DNA of 11,666 bases from an uncultured Oscillospiraceae bacterium (GCA_900759385.1 CAAEUZ010000095.1:1-11666), one strand, 5' to 3'; positions 1 to 6,514 are shown, counted from the stretch's first letter. Numbers and translations: made by a program. The notes: a model not told the origin generated them from the letters alone.

Positions 1-95
1 CCGCGCTCTTTCTCAGCCGCTGCTGCCTGGACCGCGGCACTTTCCTGGACGGGCTCCTGGCCATTTTTGAGGTGTCCGAAGCTGAGGCCGTCTGA
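1..95 (+). CDS. C-terminal fragment of an unidentified protein
   Basis: Reading from base 3, the plus strand stays open for 30 codons and stops with TGA at 93-95. The peptide ends in FLDGLLAIFEVSEAEAV and has a normal mix of hydrophobic and acidic residues, unlike the Arg/Pro/Ser-rich antisense frames nearby. It ends only 14 bases before the stop of the convergent M56 gene, which fits a real gene end rather than intergenic DNA. The rest lies outside the window, so the family cannot be named. No terminator hairpin fits between the two convergent stops. Confidence 0.5.
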   Translation, partial: ALFLSRCCLDRGTFLDGLLAIFEVSEAEAV

Positions 96-109
96 AGGTA
101 TCCCGGTTA

Positions 110-2158
110 TCACATAAGCAGGGCAAAGCTGTCCGCCGCAAGCGCAGACCTATCGTATGCTCTCCACCGGGCGGCCGGTCCGTGGAAGCCGCAGTACACC
201 ACGCCGCCCGCAGCGTCAGGGCTTACCAGTTCCACAGCACTGTTGGTCTCCAGATTGTAGGCATAAAACCCGGCTTCGTCCGATACGCTGCCCACAAGCG
301 CCCATTTTCCCTGCAATCTGAGGTGGCTCATGCTCATAGTGGCATTAAGCGCCATGGGCGAGCCGGTATCGCTGCCGCAGAAATCCCGCCATTCTCCGCT
401 GTCCCAGTCATAGACGGCCATGCTGTCGCGCTCACCGGAGCTCAGCATTATGGCCAGATAGTCGCCTGAAGCGTGCGTACTTATGAGATCCGCGCCCCGG
501 ATAAGCTCCCGGGTCTCACCTGTCTCCATGTCGTACAGGAACAGCGAGTAGCCGGAATTAATATTCACGGCATCATAGGCCACAAAGCCGTCTCCCAATG
601 CTGCGCTCATGATATCCCAGTCGCCGTTCAGCTCTGTGCGGGCGATAGTTATGAGCTGCATGGAGTCCATGTCAAACAGCCGCACAACTTGATCTTTACC
701 TTCGGTATATGCAGCCTGTCCGGTGTAAACGGCGTATCTCCCGTCAAAACATATATTTTCCGGCACGGCTGTAAAGTCCGGGAACCTCACGCCTGAGTCC
801 ACCTCGTACGCCTCCCCGCTGCTGACATCCACGGCGTACATGGTCCAATACCCACTGAAGGCGCCGTCAACATACAGCAGCCGGCCGCCACTGTACAGCA
901 CGTCACTGCCAGGTTCTCCCTGGAGCGTCATGAGCAGCCTGTCGCTGCGGCCGTCAAGCCCGGCTGCGCGCAAATCCGCACCGTGTGTGTAAATGACTGC
1001 GTTCTCCGCCTCATCATACCCTGCCAGCCGGGCGCCTTCCGGGAGATAGTCGGCCGTGTTATACAGAGTCAGCCCGGAGTCTGCCAGCGGCACTATATCT
1101 ATGGAAGCGGCATCTACCTGGGACACGCCGGCGCGCTCCGGCGTCGTTTGCACGCTGTCAGGCCGGTCAGCCCCGGTAAATGTGCAGGCCGCAGTGGCAA
1201 ATACCAGCAGCACCGCCAGGACAACTGCCGCCCAGCGCGTTTTCGGCGCCCTGGCTATGCGTTCCACTCTTTTAAGTATAGTGCGCTTGTCGCCGGACAT
1301 GGAGGTGGATACGCTCAGCAGCGGAGGCTTTTTCGCGCGGCAGTCAAGCAGGTCGATAAGCGCCCGCCCGTATTCTATACGTCGGCCGCGCCCGAGCTCT
1401 CTTATGCAGCTCTCGTCACAGGCCAGCTCCGCGTCCCGCCGTGAGAGGTAAGCTGCCAGCCAGACAAAGGGGTCGTACCAGTACGCACACAGCAGCACAC
1501 ACCGCACAAGCGACCACAGATGATCTCCGTGCCTGTAGTGGGTCTCCTCATGCAAGATCACCATCTGCGCGCGCTCTTTGCTTTCCAGTGAGGCGGGCGT
1601 GAGATAGACAGCCGGACGGAATATGCCCGCCAGGCACGGTGATTGCAGCGTGTCCGCAAGATACACCGCAAGCGCACTGCCCGGTGTCTCCAGGCGGCGT
1701 CTGGTGGAGCGCAGACGGAAATAGAACGCACTGTTAACGGCGGCAAAGTACGCAGCGAGCGCTGCCGTACCCGCGATACGCAGTGTTCTCAGCGCCGTTG
1801 GGAGGTCAATCCCCGGCTTATTTGGCTCTGCGGCGCCGGATGTGGCGGAGTTCTCCTGTGCGCCGGCCGGCTCCTGCGCTGCTTCTCCGGCCTGCGCCGT
1901 GTCCCCGGGCGTGGGCAGGACATAGGCTGTATTATCCAGCTGTAAGGGTACGTCCTCACTGAGAACAAACACCGTTTCCGGTGCGGCGTTCATCACGCTT
2001 ACCGGACTGGGAGCCAGGGAAAAGGGCAGCATGAGGCGCAGGGCGGCAACCAGCCAGAGGGCATACACCAGCCTGGCGCTGATCACGTCTTTGAGCAGTG
2101 CGCGCAGCGCTGTAATAGCGGTAATAAGGACACTCGATGTTATCAGCACTTCCGTCAC
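110..2158 (-). CDS. M56 (BlaR1/MecR1-like) membrane metallopeptidase with a beta-propeller-like C-terminal domain
   Basis: This 682-residue protein resembles the signal-transducing zinc protease BlaR1/MecR1, which senses an external ligand and triggers loss of the BlaI/MecI repressor. Membrane segments are seen near residues 5-22, 29-48, 124-146 and 307-325. The cytoplasmic zinc motif HEETH is at 203-207, followed by DAELACDE at 242-249 with the expected third-ligand Glu, and then EYGRALI. After the last membrane segment, ending AACTFTG, the beta-lactam-binding domain of classical BlaR1 is absent: no SxxK/KTG arrangement was seen. Residues ~345-682 instead hold at least five repeats of the type LYDMETGETREL (near 441, 495, 541, 582, 632), typical of a beta-propeller. 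The start is GTG at 2158, with AGGAGG 11 bases upstream. It lies downstream of birA on the same strand but has its own promoter with a BlaI-type operator. The ligand is unknown. Confidence 0.88.
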   Translation of the reverse strand: MTEVLITSSVLITAITALRALLKDVISARLVYALWLVAALRLMLPFSLAPSPVSVMNAAPETVFVLSEDVPLQLDNTAYVLPTPGDTAQAGEAAQEPAGAQENSATSGAAEPNKPGIDLPTALRTLRIAGTAALAAYFAAVNSAFYFRLRSTRRRLETPGSALAVYLADTLQSPCLAGIFRPAVYLTPASLESKERAQMVILHEETHYRHGDHLWSLVRCVLLCAYWYDPFVWLAAYLSRRDAELACDESCIRELGRGRRIEYGRALIDLLDCRAKKPPLLSVSTSMSGDKRTILKRVERIARAPKTRWAAVVLAVLLVFATAACTFTGADRPDSVQTTPERAGVSQVDAASIDIVPLADSGLTLYNTADYLPEGARLAGYDEAENAVIYTHGADLRAAGLDGRSDRLLMTLQGEPGSDVLYSGGRLLYVDGAFSGYWTMYAVDVSSGEAYEVDSGVRFPDFTAVPENICFDGRYAVYTGQAAYTEGKDQVVRLFDMDSMQLITIARTELNGDWDIMSAALGDGFVAYDAVNINSGYSLFLYDMETGETRELIRGADLISTHASGDYLAIMLSSGERDSMAVYDWDSGEWRDFCGSDTGSPMALNATMSMSHLRLQGKWALVGSVSDEAGFYAYNLETNSAVELVSPDAAGGVVYCGFHGPAARWRAYDRSALAADSFALLM

Positions 2159-2197
2159 GGCTGGCTCCCCCTCCTGTGTAATTAAATTCCATCCAGA

Positions 2198-2209
2198 CTA
2201 CATTTGTAG
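2198..2209. promoter_or_regulatory. BlaI/MecI-type operator
   Basis: CTACATTTGTAG is an inverted repeat CTACA/TGTAG around two central bases. It matches the TACAnnTGTA core bound by BlaI/MecI winged-helix repressors (established for that family). It begins about 5 bases after the predicted transcription start of the M56 gene, where a bound repressor would block transcription. No blaI gene is in the window, so the repressor must be encoded elsewhere, possibly beside the second M56 gene beyond the right edge. Confidence 0.6.
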
Positions 2210-2220
2210 CCTCTAAAGCC

Positions 2221-2249
2221 AATATAACACGCTCCGGACTCAGTGTCAA
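2221..2249 (-). promoter_or_regulatory. Sigma-A-type promoter of the M56 gene
   Basis: On the minus strand a perfect -35 TTGACA (2249-2244) is followed after exactly 17 bases by TATATT (2226-2221). The predicted start is near 2214, giving a leader of about 55 bases to the GTG at 2158. The BlaI-type palindrome lies just downstream of the start point. Confidence 0.75.
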
Positions 2250-2261
2250 GTCCTGGAGCGT
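2229..2261. repeat. Imperfect hairpin overlapping the M56-gene promoter
   Basis: ACGCTCCGGA (2229-2238) pairs with TCCTGGAGCGT (2251-2261) with one bulged base and a 12-base loop. On the minus strand it lies about 84 bases after the birA stop and could be a weak terminator, but its following tract is only GTTATATT. On the plus strand it is followed by a T-rich run, but no plus-strand gene precedes it. The -35 of the M56 promoter lies mostly inside the loop. Its function is uncertain. Confidence 0.35.
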
Positions 2262-2344
2262 TATTTGTTTTTAATTTACCGGTTATTCCGCATATCTACC
2301 GCTGTCCTGCACCGGAAAAGTCCGCGGCCGGCCCTCTTGCCTCA

Positions 2345-3070
2345 TCACAGGCGCACGCTGACCTCACCGGAGTCCAGCGCCTCACGGCTGCCGTCACTGC
2401 GTTCGACAATCAGGCGAAAGCGTTCATCTACAGCCAGGGCTCGGGCCCGGTACGTGCCTCCGGCTCCATGTACGGTGACCTCATGTCCGGGCACCACACA
2501 GCGGCGTACGTACTCCGCATGGACATCACAGTCGGTGGCAAAAAGCTCATTCAGTATCGCGGCGGACAGCTTTTCCCTGGCCTGCTCAGCCGGGGCGGAA
2601 AATACGGTCCCGGCCGTGTCTTCCAGCCCATCCGGCACCGAAAAGACGTTTACGCCTATGCCGAGGACAACGTCCAGATGCTCCCCTGCTCTGGCCTCGG
2701 CGAGTATGCCGCATACTTTTTTCCCGCCGATAAGCACATCGTTGACCCATTTTATTCCGGTCTCTCTGCCTGCAACGTCCTCCACGGCGCGGGAAACTGC
2801 CACGGCGGCGCGCGGCGTTATCAGCAGCGCATCTGCAGCGCTGATTGGACGGAGCAGTACACTCATATACAATCCGCCCTCCGGCGAGGCGAAAGCACGC
2901 TCCATGCGGCCTCGTCCGGCTGTCTGCGCCCCGGCAATGAGGACGGAGCCGGGTCCGGCAGAGGGATCATTCAGCAGGTCGGCGTTAGTCGAGCCGGTCA
3001 CGCCGGTGTATCTGAGCTCCAGCCCGCTGATTCTGAGCGCTCTCTTCACTGCATCCAGTTCAAAAGGCAT
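2345..3070 (-). CDS. birA: Biotin--[acetyl-CoA-carboxylase] ligase, group I
   Basis: This 241-residue cytoplasmic enzyme activates biotin with ATP and attaches it to a lysine of biotin carboxyl carrier protein or similar subunits. Visible motifs in order are TGSTNADLL (25-33), the nucleotide/biotin loop AGRGR (51-55), SPEGGLYMSVLLRP (62-74 region), the catalytic-lysine motif KWVNDV (107-112) and GILAEA (121-126). VLGIGVNV (135-142) and a C-terminal SH3-like part follow. The N-terminal helix-turn-helix of the bifunctional repressor form is missing, so it is a catalytic-only enzyme. The usual GRGRxGR reads GRGRMER, with Glu replacing the second-loop Gly. It starts at ATG 3070, only 49 bases after the P-type ATPase gene. 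Its Shine-Dalgarno (GGGGTGAT) lies in the 3' arm of the intervening hairpin. Confidence 0.93.
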   Translation of the reverse strand: MPFELDAVKRALRISGLELRYTGVTGSTNADLLNDPSAGPGSVLIAGAQTAGRGRMERAFASPEGGLYMSVLLRPISAADALLITPRAAVAVSRAVEDVAGRETGIKWVNDVLIGGKKVCGILAEARAGEHLDVVLGIGVNVFSVPDGLEDTAGTVFSAPAEQAREKLSAAILNELFATDCDVHAEYVRRCVVPGHEVTVHGAGGTYRARALAVDERFRLIVERSDGSREALDSGEVSVRL

Positions 3071-3077
3071 ATAAAAT

Positions 3078-3112
3078 CACCCCGGCCACTGTACCACCAG
3101 GCGGCCGGGGTG
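3078..3112 (-). terminator. Hairpin between cadA-like gene and birA; terminator or attenuator containing the birA SD
   Basis: A perfect 10-bp GC-rich stem (CACCCCGGCC at 3078-3087 with GGCCGGGGTG at 3103-3112) encloses a 15-base loop. In the minus-strand transcript it begins 8 bases after the ATPase stop and is followed by AUUUUAU, a short U-rich tract. The 3' arm and next bases, GGGGUGAU, are also the best Shine-Dalgarno for birA, 7 bases before its ATG. The structure could terminate the metal operon, hide the birA ribosome site, or both. Confidence 0.6.
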
Positions 3113-3119
3113 TCAAGAC

Positions 3120-5006
3120 TCAGAGCTTTTTGACAAACAGAGCGCGTATCGCGTTCAGCACTGCCAGTATCATAACGCCTACGTCGGCGAAGATAGCCAG
3201 CCACATATTGGCAAAGCCCAGGGCGACCAGCACCAGGCAGGCCAGCTTGACGCCGATGGCAAACACGATGTTCTCGTAGACGATACGCAGGCATTTGCGG
3301 GAAATCTTTATCGCCTTGACTATCTTCATGGGATCGTCGTCCATGAGTACGACGTCCGCGGCTTCGATGGCGGCATCTGAACCCATCGCGCCCATGGCGA
3401 TTCCTATATCGGCTCGGGAGAGGACGGGCGCATCGTTGATGCCGTCGCCGACGAAGGCCAGCTTGGCCTTGGGGTCCTTGGCCCGGATGAGCTCTTCCAC
3501 CTTATCTACCTTGCCGGCGGGCAGCAGCTCGCTGTAAACCCGGTCAATGCCCAGATCGCGCGCCACGCTCTCAGCCACCTTGTGCGAGTCGCCGGTAAGC
3601 ATGACTGTTTCACGCACGCCGCAGTGCTTCAGCGCGCTTACAGCCTCCCTGGCCGTGGGCTTTTCCACGTCGGATATGACAATGTGTCCGGCGTACCGGC
3701 CGTCTATGGCCATGTGAATTATCGTGCCCACGCTGTGGCACTCGATGTAATTCACGCCCTGGGCATCCATCAGCTTGTCGTTTCCGGCGGCGACGGAATG
3801 TCCGTCAACCGTGGCCAGGACGCCCTGGCCGCTTATTTCACGGATGTCACAGACACGAGTGCGGTCAATCTCCCTGCCGTACGCCGCCTGCAGGCTCTTG
3901 CTTATCGGGTGAGAACTGGCGCTCTCGGCCAGGGCGGCAAACTCAACCAGCGCCGCATCGTCATAGGGGCTGTGATGTATGCCATTTACCTCGAAAACGC
4001 CGCGCGTCAGTGTGCCGGTCTTATCAAATACGACCATGCGCGTCTGGCTGAGCGTCTCCAGGTAATTTGAGCCCTTTACCAGTACGCCAGCGTTGCTCGC
4101 CCCACCTATGCCGGCAAAGAAGCTGAGCGGTATACTGATGACAAGCGCGCAGGGGCAGCTAGCCACCAGGAAGGTCAGCGCGCGATATATCCACGTCTCC
4201 CAGCCGCCGGGCAGTCCGAGGAAGATTATACGTACCAGCGGCGGTATTATTGCCAGCGCCAGGGCGCTGAGGCAGACGGCTGGAGTGTATATACGTGCAA
4301 ACCGGCTTATGAAGGCTTCGCTGCGGCTCTTCCTGGAACTGGCGTTCTCCACGAGGTCGAGTATCTTGCTGACCGTGCTCTCACCAAACTCCCTGGTTGT
4401 GCGAATGCGGAGCACGCCGGTCATGTTGATACAGCCGCTTATTATCTCGTCCCCGGCTCTGGCCTCACGCGGGAGGCTCTCGCCGGTCAGCGCCGCCGTG
4501 TTCAGGGTGCTCTCGCCCTCTGTTATAACGCCGTCTATGGGTACCTTTTCGCCCGGCTGTACGACAATGACCGTCCCGACCTCCACTTCATCGGGGTCAA
4601 CCTTCTCCAGCCTGCCGTCAACTTCTATGTTGGCATAGTCCGGGCGTATGTCCATGAGCTCGGATATGTTGCGCCTGGACTTGCCTACGGCGTAGCTCTG
4701 GAACCACTCGCCGATCTGGTAGAAGAGCATGACGGCGATGGCCTCGGTGTAATCACCGCTGCCCTCATAGAGGGCCAGCGCAACGGCGCCTATGGTGGCC
4801 ACGGCCATGAGGAAGTTCTCGTCCGTGACCTGACGGTTCATTATGCCCTTGCCGGCCTTTATGAGTATATCGTAGCCTATGATGAGATATGGGACCATGT
4901 AGCACACAAAGCGCAGCCAGCCGGTCACCGGTATGAAATTCAGGGCAACGAGCAGTACGGCGGATATCAGTATCCGCGCAAGCATCTTTTTCTGCTTGCG
5001 GTTCAT
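3120..5006 (-). CDS. cadA: Cd2+/Zn2+-exporting P1B-type ATPase (CadA/ZntA-like), without HMA domain
   Basis: This 628-residue ATP-driven exporter would move soft divalent metals (Zn, Cd, probably Pb or Co) out of the cytoplasm. The actuator TGES is at 174-177, the metal-binding membrane motif CPC at 284-286, and the phosphorylated Asp in DKTGT at 328-332. The P1B-specific HP is at 366-367, TGDS at 471-474 and the hinge GDGINDAP at 520-527. Lys587 and Asp608 in the last two membrane helices are the pair typical of the Zn/Cd (P1B-2) group rather than Cu exporters. The usual N-terminal CxxC metal-binding domain is missing; it is supplied by the separate HMA gene 27 bases upstream. The ATG at 5006 is preceded by GAGAGGGG. 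The operon is driven from the promoter near 5344, with an ArsR-type operator. Exact metal preference is inferred. Confidence 0.94.
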   Translation of the reverse strand: MNRKQKKMLARILISAVLLVALNFIPVTGWLRFVCYMVPYLIIGYDILIKAGKGIMNRQVTDENFLMAVATIGAVALALYEGSGDYTEAIAVMLFYQIGEWFQSYAVGKSRRNISELMDIRPDYANIEVDGRLEKVDPDEVEVGTVIVVQPGEKVPIDGVITEGESTLNTAALTGESLPREARAGDEIISGCINMTGVLRIRTTREFGESTVSKILDLVENASSRKSRSEAFISRFARIYTPAVCLSALALAIIPPLVRIIFLGLPGGWETWIYRALTFLVASCPCALVISIPLSFFAGIGGASNAGVLVKGSNYLETLSQTRMVVFDKTGTLTRGVFEVNGIHHSPYDDAALVEFAALAESASSHPISKSLQAAYGREIDRTRVCDIREISGQGVLATVDGHSVAAGNDKLMDAQGVNYIECHSVGTIIHMAIDGRYAGHIVISDVEKPTAREAVSALKHCGVRETVMLTGDSHKVAESVARDLGIDRVYSELLPAGKVDKVEELIRAKDPKAKLAFVGDGINDAPVLSRADIGIAMGAMGSDAAIEAADVVLMDDDPMKIVKAIKISRKCLRIVYENIVFAIGVKLACLVLVALGFANMWLAIFADVGVMILAVLNAIRALFVKKL

Positions 5007-5033
5007 TTACCGCATCCCCTCTCAAAATGGAAT

Positions 5034-5252
5034 TTACAGATATATTTCGCAGTCATCCTCAACTTTTTTGCAGTTTTTCAGTACCTGCTGCATGACCGAC
5101 TTGTGGTCGGCCCCCTCCTCGAACTCCACATTCATCTTGAGCGTCATGAAGTTCACCACAGCATCTTTCACACCAGGGGTACCTTTGGCAGCGAGCTCCA
5201 TCTTGTTGGCGCAGTTGGCACAATCTACTTCGATTTTATAGCTCTTCTTCAT
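5034..5252 (-). CDS. Free-standing HMA-domain metal-binding protein
   Basis: This 72-residue cytoplasmic protein has the HMA ferredoxin-like pattern: a beta strand, then the metal-binding loop DCANC with Cys11 and Cys14, then helix, GVKDAVVNF strand, NVEF strand and a last helix. A second acidic/Cys pattern, NCKK and DDCEIYL, lies at the C-terminus. In most CadA/ZntA proteins this domain is fused to the ATPase; here it is a separate gene directly ahead of an ATPase that lacks it. It is therefore probably the delivery or regulatory domain for that pump. AAGGAG lies 9 bases before ATG 5252. It is the first gene of the metal operon. A CopZ-like copper chaperone is less likely, given the Zn/Cd-type partner. 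Confidence 0.9.
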   Translation of the reverse strand: MKKSYKIEVDCANCANKMELAAKGTPGVKDAVVNFMTLKMNVEFEEGADHKSVMQQVLKNCKKVEDDCEIYL

Positions 5253-5287
5253 GGGGTACAGCTCCTTATTCGAAATTTGATTTTATG

Positions 5288-5305
5288 ATTAAACGTTTGC
5301 TTAAT
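5288..5305. promoter_or_regulatory. ArsR-type operator, metal-efflux side
   Basis: ATTAAACGTTTGCTTAAT is a near-palindrome that differs from the other site (5405-5422, read on the opposite strand) at only 2 of 18 positions. It lies just after the predicted start of the HMA-ATPase transcript. The pair of matching sites flanking the divergent promoters suggests binding by the adjacent ArsR/SmtB repressor. Confidence 0.7.
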
Positions 5306-5316
5306 CGTGTAATTGA

Positions 5317-5344
5317 AGTATAGCACATTATATGCAGTTGTCAA
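5317..5344 (-). promoter_or_regulatory. Promoter of the HMA-cadA(-birA) operon
   Basis: On the minus strand TTGACA (5344-5339) is followed after 16 bases by TATACT (5322-5317), with TGC immediately before it as an extended -10. The predicted start is near 5310, so the 5288-5305 operator covers the first transcribed bases. The leader to the HMA start codon at 5252 is about 58 bases. Confidence 0.75.
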
Positions 5345-5377
5345 GGGGGTGGCGAAAATTTTTTGAACCCGCAGGGT

Positions 5378-5406
5378 TTGTAATTTAAAAGTACATATGC
5401 TATCAT
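5378..5406 (+). promoter_or_regulatory. Promoter of the arsR-family repressor operon
   Basis: TTGTAA (5378-5383) is followed after 17 bases by TATCAT (5401-5406), preceded by TGC as an extended -10. The predicted start is near 5413, giving a short leader of about 23 bases that contains GGAGG at 5424-5428. The second operator copy overlaps the -10 end and the start point, consistent with autoregulation. Confidence 0.6.
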
Positions 5407-5422
5407 TAAGTAAACGCTTAAT
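5405..5422. promoter_or_regulatory. ArsR-type operator, repressor side
   Basis: ATTAAGTAAACGCTTAAT is the second copy of the palindrome. Its complement, ATTAAGCGTTTACTTAAT, matches the site at 5288-5305 in 16 of 18 positions. Combined consensus: ATTAARCGTTTRCTTAAT. The two sites are 117 bases apart and in opposite orientation, each downstream of its own promoter's -10. Confidence 0.7.
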
Positions 5423-5435
5423 TGGAGGTCTGTGC

Positions 5436-5825
5436 ATGTCCTATCCCAATCTGCCCCACGACCACGGCGGCGATGTCGAGCATGTCGTCGAGCACATGCC
5501 CAAAACAGAGTCGTTTCAGATAGTTTCAGATATATTCAAGCTCATGGACGACAACAGCCGCATACGCATATTCTGGCTGCTGTGCCACTGCGAGGAGTGC
5601 GTGATCAACATCTCGGCGCTGGTGGACATGTCCTCCCCCGCCGTGTCACATCACCTGCGCCAGCTCAAAAACGGCGGGCTTATCACATCGCGGCGCGAGG
5701 GCAAAGAGGTATATTACAGGGCGGCCGACACGCCCCAGTCCCGCCTGCTGCATCACGTCATCGAAGAGCTGGTGGAAATAACCTGCCCGCAGACGGCGTC
5801 CGGCAACAGTCAGCCGCAGGCTTAG
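5436..5825 (+). CDS. ArsR/SmtB-family metal-sensing repressor (CadC/CzrA-like)
   Basis: This 129-residue protein is a winged-helix dimeric repressor that releases its operator on binding metal. The recognition helix region DMSSPAVSHHLRQLKNGG is near 64-81, followed by the wing ITSRREGKEVYYR. Possible metal ligands are Cys50, Cys52 and Cys55 (CHCEEC), corresponding to the alpha3 site of CadC-type sensors (ELCVCD), and a His-rich N-terminus (His8, 10, 16, 20). There is also a partial alpha5 site, Asp98 with HHVIE at 106-110; the usual second ligand after Asp98 is not obvious. I chose ATG 5436, with GGAGG 7 bases upstream, over an upstream ATG at 5397 that lacks a ribosome site and would place the operator inside the gene. 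It is divergent from the pump operon and shares matched operators with it. Confidence 0.92.
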   Translation: MSYPNLPHDHGGDVEHVVEHMPKTESFQIVSDIFKLMDDNSRIRIFWLLCHCEECVINISALVDMSSPAVSHHLRQLKNGGLITSRREGKEVYYRAADTPQSRLLHHVIEELVEITCPQTASGNSQPQA

Positions 5826-5838
5826 GAGGGGACGCAGA

Positions 5839-6513
5839 TTGCCGTCTGGTAACAGAAAGTTCGAGATAACCGGAGTTGCAGAGCTGGAAGAGGCTGCGCG
5901 CAGCTTTGGCCTTCTCCCCTTTTTCTGGTCGGGAGTGCCGGGCTTTTCGGTTGAAGATATGACGCCCCCGCGCTGCTGGTTCGCCGGTGATGTAGACGGG
6001 CCCTGGGAGTGGCGCATGGAGGTCGCGCGCCGCGGCGAGATAGCTTATGGCAAGCTTTTTGCGGGAAAAGCCGGCTTTGTCACGCGGGAGTATTACCCTG
6101 ATCTGGCCAATTACCGCCGGGACGGGTATGACTTCGACGCCCGCTATGAGGACGGCCTGGCCGACCACCGCGACAAGCTCATAATTGACGCCCTCACACA
6201 TAACGGGCCGCTGCTCACGAAGGAGCTGCGCCGCGCCTCAGGCGTGGACAAGGGCTTCGAGACCTGCCTTACCCGGCTGCAGATGCAGACCTACATCACC
6301 GTCTGCGGCTTTGAGTACCTGCACGACAGGCATGGGCGGCCCTATGGCTGGGGTGTGGCCCGTTACGCGCTGTCGGAGGAGCTGTTCGGAGCCGGTATGG
6401 TCCGCTCGGCTTACAGCCGCCCTCCTGCCGAGAGCAGGTTCAGGCTGCTTGCCCGGCTCCGCGAGCTGTGTCCCAGTGGGGACGACAAGCTGCTGAACAA
6501 GCTCATAAAATGA
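5839..6513 (+). CDS. AlkZ-related winged-helix protein of unknown function
   Basis: This 224-residue soluble protein resembles small proteins annotated as AlkZ-related in Clostridia (recalled family, not searched). Conserved-looking blocks are LLPFFWSGVPGFSVED (25-40), GPWEWRMEV (54-62), GEIAYGKLFAGKAGFVTREY (66-85), NYRRDGYDFDARYEDGL (91-107) and GRPYGWGVARY (166-176). Residues ~112-160 look like a winged helix (LLTKELRRASG then FETCLTRLQMQTYI). A QMQ at 148-150 recalls the QxQ motif of AlkZ/YcaQ DNA glycosylases, but its position differs and activity is not established. The start is TTG at 5839, supported by GGAGGGG overlapping the repressor stop codon region. The gap to the repressor gene is 13 bases, so the two are almost certainly co-transcribed and hence possibly metal-responsive. 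Confidence 0.8.
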   Translation: MPSGNRKFEITGVAELEEAARSFGLLPFFWSGVPGFSVEDMTPPRCWFAGDVDGPWEWRMEVARRGEIAYGKLFAGKAGFVTREYYPDLANYRRDGYDFDARYEDGLADHRDKLIIDALTHNGPLLTKELRRASGVDKGFETCLTRLQMQTYITVCGFEYLHDRHGRPYGWGVARYALSEELFGAGMVRSAYSRPPAESRFRLLARLRELCPSGDDKLLNKLIK

Positions 6514-6514
6514 A

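Noticed and set aside
110..2158. Classical beta-lactam resistance sensor (BlaR1)
   Set aside because: The protease half fits, but no penicillin-binding motifs, beta-lactamase gene or linked blaI are present, so beta-lactam sensing is not supported.
2243..3133. Long plus-strand open frames (296 and 269 codons) opposite birA
   Set aside because: They mirror a well-conserved enzyme. Their products are rich in Ser, Pro, Arg and His without any recognisable domain, as expected for antisense frames in GC-rich DNA.
5366..5378. Small palindrome AACCC-GCA-GGGTT between the divergent metal promoters
   Set aside because: The stem is only 5 bp, does not match the repeated operator, and lacks a T-run. 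Probably incidental.
5397..5435. Upstream ATG for the ArsR-family gene
   Set aside because: It lies within the promoter and operator, lacks a ribosome site and adds residues not typical of the family. ATG 5436 has GGAGG at the right distance.
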